A stretch of 11,288 bases of DNA from REEB481 sp039796915 (GTDB lineage Bacteria > Bacteroidota > Bacteroidia > NS11-12g > UBA955), in assembly GCA_039796915.1 (NCBI GenBank), contig JBDKIU010000039.1, positions 1 through 11,288 of the forward strand, written 5' to 3'. The notes under the pieces were generated by a model. That model saw nothing but the letters and a program-made list of their open reading frames with translations, had not been told where the DNA came from and searched no databases. This document shows positions 1 to 7,296 of the stretch, piece by piece; positions within the stretch are counted from its first letter, which is position 1; every line of letters begins with the position of its first letter. Both the position numbers and the translations under genes were made by a program.

Positions 1-1553
1 ATGAGGTACAAACAGCTCAGCAGGCCCAGGCTGGGGATGAGCGAAATGCGTGTAAAGAAAGAGCTGATGGTTAGCAGCAGGAGTGTAGCAAGCAGCAACA
101 TCCTGGGCATCAGCACCAGCCAATGCGTTTGAGGTCCCAAACCGCAGGATTCCATGGCGCGTTCAGGATAAACCATGGCCAGCGAAAGCAGGGTCATGCA
201 CAAGGGCAACAAGGCCCACCAACCCGGGATGTAAGGAATCCGGAAACCCGACTTTGGAGCATCGGTTTTTCGATCCATGAGTATAACTCCCGCGTTCACC
301 AGCACAAAGGCGAACAAGGTGCCGATGCTGGTAAGGTCCGTAACTTCTGTGAGGTTCATGAACAGCGCCGGGATGGCCACCAGAAATCCGGTAACAATGG
401 TGCTGAAACCGGGCGTATGATAGCGTGGATGCAAACGAGAGAAAATCTTAGGCAATAAACCATCTCTGCTCATGCTCATCCAGATGCGCGGTTGTCCCAG
501 TTGAAATACCAGCAGCACGCTGGTCATGGCGATGAGCGCACTCACCGCGATGATGCCTTTCATTCCATTGAGTCCGGCTTCACTGAAAACAAAAGCCAGC
601 GGATCACCCACATTCAGTTTGTGGTAGGGCACCATTCCTGTTAATACCAGCGTAATCAGGATGTACAATACCGTACAAATCAGCAAAGAATAGAACATCC
701 CTCGGGGCAGGTCACGCTGTGGATTTTTGCATTCTTCCGCTGTAGTGCTGAGCGCATCGAAACCGATGTAGGCGAAAAACACCGCAGAAACACCACTCAT
801 GATGCCGCCAAAATGGTTCGGTGCAAAGGGAATCCAGTTTTCGGTATTGACAAAGAAAGCCCCAACCACAACCACCAGGGCAATCACGGCAAGTTTTAGC
901 ACCACCATGAGATTGCCGGCGCGCCGGGTTTCATGAATGCCCACATAACAAAGCCAGGTTACCAGAAATACAATCAACAGGGCTGGAATATCTGCAACCA
1001 GATGAACGCCCATAAATTGGGGCGCCTGGGTATAAGCGGCGTAGGCGTCTGTGCCCGTTAATCCTGCATCAAAAGCTCTTTTCGCGCTTAAATAATCCAT
1101 GGTCATCCACGAGGGAATGGTGAACCATGAATTGCCCTGGAAGAGTCCGGTGAAATAATCACTCCAGGAAATGGCCACAGCAATGTTTCCAATGGCGTAT
1201 TCCAACAGCAAATCCCAACCGATGATCCAGGCCAACAGTTCGCCAAAACTCAGATAGGCGTAAGTGTAGGCGCTTCCACTAACCGGAGCAATGCTGGCAA
1301 ACCGGGCATAACTAAGTGCAGAAAGTCCACAGGTAATTCCGGTGAAAATGAATAATAGGATGATGGCCGGACCGCCGTCATGGGCGGCTTTCCCGATGGT
1401 GCCAAAAATACCCGCACCGATGATGGCGGCAATCCCCATGGACGTGAGGTCTCTGACTCCCAAAACGCGCCGCATGCTAAGCGCATCAGCGCCTGGCTCA
1501 AGGCTCAGCGATGCAAGATTTTTCCTTCTTCGGATGTGCTTCCAGAATGACAT
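1..1553 (-). CDS. APC-family amino acid permease (cationic amino acid transporter type), 3' end outside window
   Basis: An inner-membrane secondary transporter, probably importing amino acids with protons. The reading frame is open for 517 codons from the ATG at 1553-1551 and runs off the window edge without a stop. A short basic N-terminus (about residues 1-35) precedes a chain of hydrophobic helices. Helix 1 carries IIGAGIF (44-50), the unwound substrate-binding motif of the APC fold. Residues 259-285 contain FFAYIGFDALSTTAEE followed by KNPQRDLPRG, the helix 6 signature of the CAT/YfnA branch (TC 2.A.3.3). At least 12 membrane segments are visible, and the last stretch (485-517) is still hydrophobic, so a 13th or 14th helix is likely. 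It lies 96 bases downstream of pyrD on the same strand. The substrate cannot be read from sequence; a broad or cationic amino acid is only a family-based guess. The start is supported by the normal family N-terminus and a -7-like box 20 bases upstream. Confidence 0.93.
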   Translation of the reverse strand, partial: MSFWKHIRRRKNLASLSLEPGADALSMRRVLGVRDLTSMGIAAIIGAGIFGTIGKAAHDGGPAIILLFIFTGITCGLSALSYARFASIAPVSGSAYTYAYLSFGELLAWIIGWDLLLEYAIGNIAVAISWSDYFTGLFQGNSWFTIPSWMTMDYLSAKRAFDAGLTGTDAYAAYTQAPQFMGVHLVADIPALLIVFLVTWLCYVGIHETRRAGNLMVVLKLAVIALVVVVGAFFVNTENWIPFAPNHFGGIMSGVSAVFFAYIGFDALSTTAEECKNPQRDLPRGMFYSLLICTVLYILITLVLTGMVPYHKLNVGDPLAFVFSEAGLNGMKGIIAVSALIAMTSVLLVFQLGQPRIWMSMSRDGLLPKIFSRLHPRYHTPGFSTIVTGFLVAIPALFMNLTEVTDLTSIGTLFAFVLVNAGVILMDRKTDAPKSGFRIPYIPGWWALLPLCMTLLSLAMVYPERAMESCGLGPQTHWLVLMPRMLLLATLLLLTISSFFTRISLIPSLGLLSCLYL

Positions 1554-1573
1554 GGCAGGGCAACAAGTTTACG

Positions 1574-1581
1574 CAAATTAG
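1574..1581 (-). promoter_or_regulatory. Possible -7 box for the amino acid permease
   Basis: On the minus strand this reads CTAATTTG followed by CG, 20 bases before the permease ATG. It has the TTTG half of the Bacteroidota -7 box (TAnnTTTG) but not a good first half, and no TTTG is found at the usual -33 distance. A small stem-loop (CAGGA/TCCTG, 1584-1597) sits just upstream. Weak support; read-through from pyrD is equally possible. Confidence 0.3.
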
Positions 1582-1649
1582 TTCAGGATGACTCCTGTAA
1601 TCTTCCAATTGCCGGGGTATTTGAATGGCGCTTTTGGATGGTACATGAA

Positions 1650-2684
1650 TCAGGATTTCCACTGCTGAACGATGCCCTGAACCAGCGATGGGCCACGGTA
1701 AATGAAACCCGTATACAGCTGCACCAGCGCTGCGCCGGCTTGTTTTCGCTGTAATGCATCCTGAGGATTCATGATCCCACCAACGCCAATGATCGGGAAT
1801 CCATGCGGTAAGCGTTTGGCCAGGTATTCCAGTTTTTGTTGTGCTTTTGCTGTGAGTGGTGCGCCACTCAAACCTCCGGCGCCTATGTGTTCTATTTTTT
1901 GCGGGGGAATACTCAGGCCTTCACGACTTAATGTCGTATTGGAAACCACCAGGCCATCGATACCTGTTTCAAGGCTCAGCGCGGCCACATCATCCAGCTG
2001 TTGTTCATGCAGATCGGGTGCGATTTTAAGCAGTAATGGTTTTCTTGCCGCGCCCTGGCTGGTCAGCTGTTCGCGGGCTTCCATCAGCGATTTCATGATA
2101 CGCGTGAGGGGTTCTTTATCTTGCAGCGCCCGTAATCCGGGCGTATTCGGAGAGCTTACATTCACCACCATATAATCGCACAGGTGGTACAGCCGATGGA
2201 AGCATTTCAGGTAATCGTCAAGGGCTGATTCATTCGGAGTTTCTTTATTTTTTCCAATGTTCACCCCAACGATCAATTGATCAGATTTGAAATTTTCCAA
2301 TCGTGAAGCCATCGCCTCCATTCCTTCATTGTTGAATCCCATCCTGTTGATGATGGCCTGATCCTGAACAAGACGAAACAGTCGTGGTTTGGGATTGCCC
2401 GGCTGAGGTTTTGGCGTGACCGTTCCAACTTCTACAAATCCGAATCCCATGGCTTCAAACACCTCCAGATGTTTGGCATCTTTATCAAAACCTGCGGCCA
2501 AACCTACGGGGTTGCGAAAGTTTAAACCCATGCAGGAAACCGGCTGGGATGTTGTTCGCCATTGTTGCTTCAGGATGTGGCGCAGTCCGGGAATGGAACA
2601 GGCCATGTGCAGCAAACGCATGGTTGCCGAGTGGGCCTGTTCCGGAGGAAGCAGAAATAGGAGGCGTCTCAGGATTCCAAACAT
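1650..2684 (-). CDS. pyrD: Dihydroorotate dehydrogenase (quinone), class 2
   Basis: Oxidises dihydroorotate to orotate in pyrimidine synthesis, using FMN and passing electrons to membrane quinone. The 344-residue length is normal for class 2. The amphipathic N-terminus (about 1-40) is the membrane-binding and quinone-access segment that class 1 enzymes lack. Visible motifs: AAGFDKD (63-69, FMN and substrate lysine K68), NRMGFNN (113-119), NVSSPNTPGLR (175-185), where S178 matches the catalytic-base serine of class 2 (class 1 has cysteine), LLLKIAPD (217-224, FMN lysine K220), SNTT (248-251), GAGGLSG (268-274), GVGGI (300-304) and YTGFIYRGP (324-332). All key residues are present. The gene follows the TonB receptor by 76 bases with no strong terminator between them, so shared transcription is possible. 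It could also start nearly leaderless from the -7-like box at 2690-2697. No other pyrimidine gene is in the window. Confidence 0.97.
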   Translation of the reverse strand: MFGILRRLLFLLPPEQAHSATMRLLHMACSIPGLRHILKQQWRTTSQPVSCMGLNFRNPVGLAAGFDKDAKHLEVFEAMGFGFVEVGTVTPKPQPGNPKPRLFRLVQDQAIINRMGFNNEGMEAMASRLENFKSDQLIVGVNIGKNKETPNESALDDYLKCFHRLYHLCDYMVVNVSSPNTPGLRALQDKEPLTRIMKSLMEAREQLTSQGAARKPLLLKIAPDLHEQQLDDVAALSLETGIDGLVVSNTTLSREGLSIPPQKIEHIGAGGLSGAPLTAKAQQKLEYLAKRLPHGFPIIGVGGIMNPQDALQRKQAGAALVQLYTGFIYRGPSLVQGIVQQWKS

Positions 2685-2689
2685 GCCTG

Positions 2690-2697
2690 CAAAGTAA
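2690..2697 (-). promoter_or_regulatory. Possible -7 box for pyrD
   Basis: On the minus strand it reads TTACTTTG, one base away from TAnnTTTG at the constrained positions. It lies only five bases before the pyrD ATG, so a transcript from it would be almost leaderless. No -33 TTTG is seen at 18-21 bases, so support is weak. Confidence 0.28.
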
Positions 2698-2760
2698 AGG
2701 CATGCACGCCAAGGCCGTGAATCCCGGAATACCTGCCTTGATGAAATCTTATGGAGGCGG

Positions 2761-4995
2761 TTAACGAATATCTGCCTTCAAGCCAAGCATAAAGCTCATA
2801 GGCATATTGGGCCTGTAACCGTTGGGAAGGTTGGTTACGATGCTTCTGTTGTTGGTGAAATTGTTGATGGTGCTGAAACAGGTGAATCCGCCGCCCAGCC
2901 TGTAATTTATTGAAAAGTCAAGCAACAGGAATGCAGCGATGCTGTTCACCTGGTTGTATGTGTTTTCTGCTGAAGGATTGAGCAGGCTTCCCTGACCGGG
3001 TTTTGTGCGGGTGGCACCTACGTAACGACCGCTGATATTGGCGGCGCATTTTTTATGTTCAAATCCCAGATTCAGGGTCAGGGCGTGGGCCGGAATAAAC
3101 GGAATTTGGTCGCCCCGGTAAATCATACCATTGCCCCAGTCGCCGCCGGCATTGCGGAAACTGTCTTTGAACCTTGCATCTGTGAAGGTGTAATTCAACT
3201 GCAGTGGAAGTTTCCAGGGTCCATGTTTGATTAAGTCGGTGGTGAAACTCAGCTCTATGCCCTGAATCAGCGCATTTCCGGCATTGAACATGGCACCGGT
3301 TCCAGCACCGCCGCCGGACATATTGTCGGATCCCAGAATATTGTCGTACTCACTTCGGAAAGCGGCAATGTCAACGCGTGTGCTGCCAAGTTCATACCGG
3401 TAGCCAATTTCGTAGTTGATGGCGGTTTCAGGTCTTGCCTGATCGGTTCCTGTTTGGAGGGCAGGCATTCCGGGAGGTGAAAATCCCTTGTGCACGCCTG
3501 CATAAATATCCATTTGCCGATCCAGTTTGTAATTGATTCCTACACCGGGAATGAACATGTTCATGTGGTTGGTGGCTTTTTGCAGCGCGGTTCCAAGTCT
3601 TGCCAAATCATTGGTTCCGTAGTTCAGGAATTCAAAATGGATACGTTCATAGCGAATGCCCGGAGTTACCACCAGGCCTTTAAATTGAAGGCTGTAGTTG
3701 AAAAATATGGCCAGGCTGTTGGCATTTCGAATTTGGTTTTCCTGATTTCCCTGAATGCCCGCAGCAGTAAGCCGCATCAAACCTTGGTCCATGGCATAGG
3801 CTGATCGGGTGGCGTATCTGTTCGCCTGATCTTCGTGGTAGCGAATCCCCAATTGTGCTTTGGTTTCCACTTCACGCCATTGCATCCGATACTGAACTTG
3901 TGATTCAATGCCTCTGGAGAAATAGGTTCTGGCGGCACTTTGATATTCTACGGTTCCATTGGAATCGCCCACCATGATGCCGTAGGCCCTTTTGTATTTG
4001 TATGGATCGGCCAGAATGCTGTTCAACGCCGTTCCACCTATGGAGTTCACCCTTGCCCAATCCCTGAAGGTTCCGGAATAATATGCTTTGGTGTTTATGC
4101 TCAGGTTGCGGTTTGGTGCGATGATGTGGTTCAGAGAAACATGGTGATGGTTCATGTTTAGCTGGTCCTTTTGCGTGGCCGCATATCGGCGCAGCGGTGT
4201 TGCCTGAAAATCATCGTAGGTTAATCCCAGGTAACTTTCATTTCCCAGTTCCGACATCTGCACCACCTTCAGGCTGATGGATTGCGGCAAACGTGCGTTG
4301 GCGGCTGTATGCCAACGAAACTTACCCATCACATCACGGCGGTCGAAACCCGTATTTCCGCCACCATCCAGTTTTTTAAATCCATTACTGGCCAAGCGAT
4401 TGAATTCAACAACATAGTCGAAATGTTTCCTGCTGTCGCCAACCCAAATCCTTTGCTGGCTGGTGCCAAAACTTCCATAGGAAAGCTGTGCAAACCCTTT
4501 AAAGGCCTGCGGAATTGGGGTTGAAAGAAGGTTGATGGCGCCGCCTATGGTATAAGGACCGTATTTAATCTGGCTGCTTCCTTTCAGCACTTCTACGCCA
4601 TGCATGCGTGCAAAGGTTGGAAAGTAATATGCCGAAGGATCGGCATAAGGCGCCGGTGCAATCAAAATACCGTCTTCCATCAGGGTGATTTTTGCACTGC
4701 GGTTTACCGAAGTTCCCCGCAATCCGATATTCGGCCTTAATCCGTATCCCTCTTCATCCCTGATATTCACCCCGGGAACCAGCCGAAGCACGTGGTTAAT
4801 GTTCGGCTGATTCAGCATGCTCAAGGTTTTGTTGTCGATGTATGATCCCGACCCGATTTTCATCCTGCCTTTACCGCTGATGATGGTTACCTGGTCCATG
4901 TCCGTGAGTTTGGTGCTGTCCATCACGAGGGTTTGTGCCTGAATTCCCAACCCAGTGAATGGCAGGATCAGGAGCATGATTTGGCGTTTTTTCAT
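2761..4995 (-). CDS. TonB-dependent outer-membrane receptor, FecA-like (probable ferric chelate uptake)
   Basis: A 22-stranded outer-membrane barrel with an N-terminal plug, powered by TonB/ExbBD, importing a chelated metal or another scarce nutrient. With the start at 4995 the protein has 744 residues. Residues 1-20 form a signal peptide (MKKRQ, hydrophobic stretch, then IQA before Q21), and a TonB-box-like DQVTIIS follows at 34-40. The plug spans about 45-160, with PNIGLRGTSVNRS (88-100), EDGILIAPAPYADPSAYYFP (107-126) and EVLKGSSQIKYGPYTIGGAIN (135-155); APAPY and RYGP/KYGP-type motifs are characteristic of the FecA branch (COG4772). The barrel fills the rest and ends at ADIR. The frame stays open 35 codons further to an ATG at 5100, but that would bury the signal peptide, so the ATG at 4995, preceded by an A-rich stretch, is preferred. 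Unlike many Bacteroidota receptors, there is no carboxypeptidase-like domain before the plug. No SusD partner, sigma/anti-sigma pair or periplasmic binding protein is adjacent, so the substrate is unproven. Confidence 0.93.
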   Translation of the reverse strand: MKKRQIMLLILPFTGLGIQAQTLVMDSTKLTDMDQVTIISGKGRMKIGSGSYIDNKTLSMLNQPNINHVLRLVPGVNIRDEEGYGLRPNIGLRGTSVNRSAKITLMEDGILIAPAPYADPSAYYFPTFARMHGVEVLKGSSQIKYGPYTIGGAINLLSTPIPQAFKGFAQLSYGSFGTSQQRIWVGDSRKHFDYVVEFNRLASNGFKKLDGGGNTGFDRRDVMGKFRWHTAANARLPQSISLKVVQMSELGNESYLGLTYDDFQATPLRRYAATQKDQLNMNHHHVSLNHIIAPNRNLSINTKAYYSGTFRDWARVNSIGGTALNSILADPYKYKRAYGIMVGDSNGTVEYQSAARTYFSRGIESQVQYRMQWREVETKAQLGIRYHEDQANRYATRSAYAMDQGLMRLTAAGIQGNQENQIRNANSLAIFFNYSLQFKGLVVTPGIRYERIHFEFLNYGTNDLARLGTALQKATNHMNMFIPGVGINYKLDRQMDIYAGVHKGFSPPGMPALQTGTDQARPETAINYEIGYRYELGSTRVDIAAFRSEYDNILGSDNMSGGGAGTGAMFNAGNALIQGIELSFTTDLIKHGPWKLPLQLNYTFTDARFKDSFRNAGGDWGNGMIYRGDQIPFIPAHALTLNLGFEHKKCAANISGRYVGATRTKPGQGSLLNPSAENTYNQVNSIAAFLLLDFSINYRLGGGFTCFSTINNFTNNRSIVTNLPNGYRPNMPMSFMLGLKADIR

Positions 4996-5081
4996 GTTGT
5001 GTTTTTTGTGGCTGGTGCTCAGTTCGCCTCTTCTATATGCTTTCCGGAAACGATTCTTTTGTATTTGGGGAAGCATCTGTT

Positions 5082-5098
5082 GAATCACCTCGTGACTC
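5082..5098 (-). other. Stem-loop in the TonB-receptor leader
   Basis: In the minus-strand RNA, GAGUCAC and GUGAUUC pair over seven positions (one G-U) around a GAG loop. It immediately follows the alternative upstream ATG at 5100 and lies about 85 bases before the chosen start. It might hide the upstream start or tune mRNA stability; no known riboswitch family was recognised. Confidence 0.4.
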
Positions 5099-5188
5099 AT
5101 TTTTCTCTGGTTCTAAAACCTTGGATACTCCCTGAAAACTCAAAGGTTGAATCATTATTTAGAAAGATTATAAATAAGTTTCGGGGCG

Positions 5189-5221
5189 CAAATAAATGAA
5201 CATTTGGGTTGAATTCCCAAA
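5189..5221 (-). promoter_or_regulatory. Promoter of the TonB receptor gene
   Basis: On the minus strand a TTTG (5221-5218) lies 21 bases before TTTATTTG (5196-5189), matching the Bacteroidota layout of -33 TTTG and -7 TAnnTTTG except for one base in the -7 box. The predicted transcript start near 5182 gives a leader of about 185 bases. The stretch 4996-5342 has no gene and is filled by this leader, the promoter, the inverted repeat at 5202-5222 and the terminator at 5271-5308. Confidence 0.6.
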
Positions 5222-5222
5222 T
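5202..5222. promoter_or_regulatory. Perfect inverted repeat in the TonB-receptor promoter (candidate operator)
   Basis: ATTTGGG (5202-5208) and CCCAAAT (5216-5222) are exact inverted copies separated by seven bases, TTGAATT. The repeat lies between the -33 and -7 boxes and covers the -33 TTTG itself, so a bound dimer would block RNA polymerase. Receptors of this kind are usually repressed when their nutrient is plentiful, which fits; which regulator (Fur-like or other) cannot be told from sequence. Confidence 0.5.
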
Positions 5223-5270
5223 TGTTTAGAATGATTTTAAATAAAAGGACTATGATTTATGTCATCCAAC

Positions 5271-5308
5271 AAAAAAGCCCACTCAAAACGCTTGAGTAGG
5301 CTTTTTTT
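5271..5308 (-). terminator. Rho-independent terminator after the MCE gene
   Basis: A hairpin of AAAAAAGCC-c-ACTCAA, loop AACGC, TTGAGT-a-GGC followed by a T-run, with a single mismatch. On the minus strand it begins 34 bases after the stop of the MCE-family gene and ends in a T-run, so it closes that transcript before the TonB-receptor promoter. The A-run on one side and T-run on the other would let it act in both directions. Confidence 0.88.
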
Positions 5309-5342
5309 ATCGCGTTTGGGCGATGATGCGATGTTGCTTTGT

Positions 5343-6317
5343 TCAGGGTTGTGGTACGCATGGAGCCTTGTTGCTGGCTTCCGTTGCTTTCGCTCTTTTG
5401 CGTTTGCCCCAGGGCAGGGGAAGGTATTTGTCCGGATGACTACGGATGTCGTTCATCAGACAGGTCAGCTCGGAGCTGGTTTTTACAAGGTTGTTGTACA
5501 ATGATTCGTTGGTGGCCAATTGTCCAAGACTTCCTTCGCCACTGTTGATTTTGTTGATTACGGAACTCAGGTTGTTAATGGTTTCCTGCAATTGGGACAT
5601 CATCGCAGAAATGTCCACGCTGTCGGCTTCTTTTCCGATGCGCTCAAAGCTTTTCAGGGAAGAAGAAATGCTTTGATTGTAGGATTTCAGGTTTTCGGTA
5701 AGCTGTTTGATGTTGCTGATGCTGCCTTCCACACCAGGCTTGCTTTGTTGGATCAGGCCATTGACTTCTTCAATGGTTTTTTGCAGTGCAGAAAGCGTTC
5801 CTGGAAGTCTGTCTTCAAACTGCACGAGTGAAGGCCTGCTGAGAATTGCGTTAAAGCGCTGCAATACGCTGTCGGCTTGTTCTGCAATGGGTCCAAGTTT
5901 TTGATTCACTTTTTCGGTCATGTCTGTTTCCAGAATACCGGTAAGTGTATCTCCGTGCTGGGCGTATTGTGGTTTGGTGCCAAGCAGCAGTTCCATTCGT
6001 TTGTCACCAAGAATTTCTACGACGATTTTAAGACGGGAATCTTTTGGGATGTCAAGTTCAGAATAGATTTCAATCCTGGAAACGATTTTATGGTTTTGGG
6101 CATTAAGGGATACTTTCTTTACCTGACCGATGCGCACACCATTGTAAGTAACGGCGGCACCTTCGTTCAGGCCGCGCACATTGTCGTAAACAGCGTAGAA
6201 AACCCTTCCTTCGCTAAACACATCATCTTTGCCTGACAGGTAGTTGTAGCCCAGAACCAGGATGGTGATGGCAACTGCGGTTAATGCGCCTACTTTACTC
6301 TCGTTGCTGATTTTCAA
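5343..6317 (-). CDS. MCE/MlaD-family lipid-transport protein, TTG start
   Basis: Probably an inner-membrane-anchored periplasmic protein that helps carry phospholipid between inner and outer membranes, as MlaD does with the MlaFE ATPase-permease. It has 324 residues. One membrane helix (about 9-27) follows MKISNES, then a single MCE domain (about 36-115) with VRGLNEGAAVTYNGVRIGQV at 47-66, then a long helical, coiled-coil-like region (about 135-260), and the segment INSGEGSLGQLATNESLYNN (257-276) typical of Bacteroidota members. The proline- and lysine-rich tail (299-324) is probably disordered. The start codon is TTG at 6317-6315: no in-frame ATG lies between it and the upstream stop TGA at 6341-6339, and the next methionine is inside the MCE domain. 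The family's usual N-terminus begins exactly here. No MlaE or MlaF gene is nearby in the window. It has its own promoter, and a terminator follows. Confidence 0.93.
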   Translation of the reverse strand: MKISNESKVGALTAVAITILVLGYNYLSGKDDVFSEGRVFYAVYDNVRGLNEGAAVTYNGVRIGQVKKVSLNAQNHKIVSRIEIYSELDIPKDSRLKIVVEILGDKRMELLLGTKPQYAQHGDTLTGILETDMTEKVNQKLGPIAEQADSVLQRFNAILSRPSLVQFEDRLPGTLSALQKTIEEVNGLIQQSKPGVEGSISNIKQLTENLKSYNQSISSSLKSFERIGKEADSVDISAMMSQLQETINNLSSVINKINSGEGSLGQLATNESLYNNLVKTSSELTCLMNDIRSHPDKYLPLPWGKRKRAKATEASNKAPCVPQP

Positions 6318-6339
6318 AACGCTATAGTTTGATTGGGTT

Positions 6340-6369
6340 CAAAGATACTTTCTTCAGCCAATAGCCAAA
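6340..6369 (-). promoter_or_regulatory. Promoter of the MCE-family gene
   Basis: On the minus strand TTTG (6369-6366) is followed after 18 bases by TATCTTTG (6347-6340), a full match to the Bacteroidota TAnnTTTG box. It fits inside the 57-base gap after the amidase stop, and the predicted transcript start is about 15 bases before the TTG start codon. The gene can therefore be transcribed independently of the amidase. Confidence 0.7.
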
Positions 6370-6374
6370 GAGAC

Positions 6375-7229
6375 TTATCTGTTTAAGCTGTCGCGATGCG
6401 GTTTGGGTGTGGGTTCCGGTGTGGTTTTGGGAAGTCTGGCTTCGCGTTCTTTTTTGTAATCGCGTACTGCTCTGAACAAAGCTTGTGCTATTTGTTTCTG
6501 TCCATCAACTGTTTTCAGTACGGCCCGGTCGGCGGAATTCGTCAGAAAACCAAGTTCTACTAAAACACTGGGCATGGCGGTTTGCCACAGCACCAGAAAT
6601 CCGGCTTGTTTCACACCCCGGCTTTTGATTTTTCCGGTTTTGGCGATGTGGTATTCTACTTTGGAAGCAAAACCGGAACTGGCTTCCATGTAGGCATTTT
6701 GCACCAGGGTGAAAATGATATGTCCTTCCGGACTTTCCGGGTCAAATCCTCCGTAAGAGGCGTTGCTTTGGTAATTCTGCTCCAGGGTAATGGCTGCATT
6801 TTCCCTTTTGGCTACGCTGAGGTTGCCTTCGGTTTTGTGTAAACCCATGAGGTAGGTTTCAGAGCCCGCCGCGCTGGTGTTCTTGTTGGAATTGCAATGA
6901 ATGGAAATAAACAGGTCGGCACTGTTTTTGTTAGCCAGTTCGGGTCGTTTGTACAGTTCAATGAATTCATCCGTTTTACGCGTGTACAGAACCTTTACAT
7001 CTTTCAGGCTGTCCTGGATAAGTTTTCCCAGCTTCAATGCAACACCCAGCGTAACTTGTTTTTCGAAAATTTCACCGGCACCACTGCATCCCGGATCCTT
7101 GCCTCCATGGCCTGCATCGATGACAATAACGGAAACTTTTCCGCTGATAGGCGCATGTTGCCTTTGGAATGAAAAGAATGAAACCGCGAGGAAGAAAAGG
7201 AAGATGGCCAGGGGGAGTTTCTTGAACAT
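6375..7229 (-). CDS. N-acetylmuramoyl-L-alanine amidase (Amidase_3, zinc)
   Basis: Cuts the bond between N-acetylmuramic acid and the stem peptide in peptidoglycan, used in daughter-cell separation and wall turnover. From the ATG at 7229 it has 284 residues: an N-terminal hydrophobic signal or anchor (about 5-21, MFKKLPLAIFLFF), then a single catalytic domain (about 32-255). The zinc ligands are visible: H41 in DAGHGG (38-43), E56 in FEKQVTL and H111 in SIHCNSN (109-115); the catalytic glutamate is E225 in VELGFLTN. The insert between them (about 124-205) resembles the regulatory segment of AmiA/B/C enzymes. The tail is rich in Pro, Thr and Lys, and no SPOR or LysM domain is present. An upstream ATG at 7298 would add 23 residues before the signal and overlap the divergent lptD start, so 7229 is preferred. 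The gene diverges from lptD and precedes the MCE gene. Confidence 0.93.
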   Translation of the reverse strand: MFKKLPLAIFLFFLAVSFFSFQRQHAPISGKVSVIVIDAGHGGKDPGCSGAGEIFEKQVTLGVALKLGKLIQDSLKDVKVLYTRKTDEFIELYKRPELANKNSADLFISIHCNSNKNTSAAGSETYLMGLHKTEGNLSVAKRENAAITLEQNYQSNASYGGFDPESPEGHIIFTLVQNAYMEASSGFASKVEYHIAKTGKIKSRGVKQAGFLVLWQTAMPSVLVELGFLTNSADRAVLKTVDGQKQIAQALFRAVRDYKKEREARLPKTTPEPTPKPHRDSLNR

Positions 7230-7296
7230 GGGTGAAGCAAGTAAGTTTATTCTGTGTACTGCTCTTTGAACTTCCGAAAGTAATTTGCGCCCTTTC
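7230..7296. promoter_or_regulatory. Divergent start region between the amidase and lptD
   Basis: These 67 bases separate the chosen starts. On the plus strand TAATTTGC (7281-7288) lies nine bases before the lptD ATG and resembles the -7 boxes of the other genes, but no TTTG stands at the usual -33 distance. No convincing -7 box was found for the amidase on the minus strand. Promoters for both genes must lie here or overlap the coding starts. Confidence 0.4.

Noticed and set aside
123..458. A 111-codon plus-strand open frame, and similar ones across 1-1580
   Set aside because: The minus strand of this stretch encodes a continuous permease with clear membrane helices; the plus-strand frames are shadows.
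2685..2760. A terminator between the TonB receptor and pyrD
   Set aside because: Only a weak AAGGC/GCCTT pairing with a long loop and no T-run is present.
4996..5100. N-terminal extension of the TonB receptor to the ATG at 5100 (35 extra residues)
   Set aside because: It would place charged, non-hydrophobic residues before a clear signal peptide; the ATG at 4995 gives a normal signal peptide and A-rich upstream bases.
4996..5342. A riboswitch (such as cobalamin) in the receptor leader
   Set aside because: No conserved riboswitch core was recognised; only small hairpins are present.
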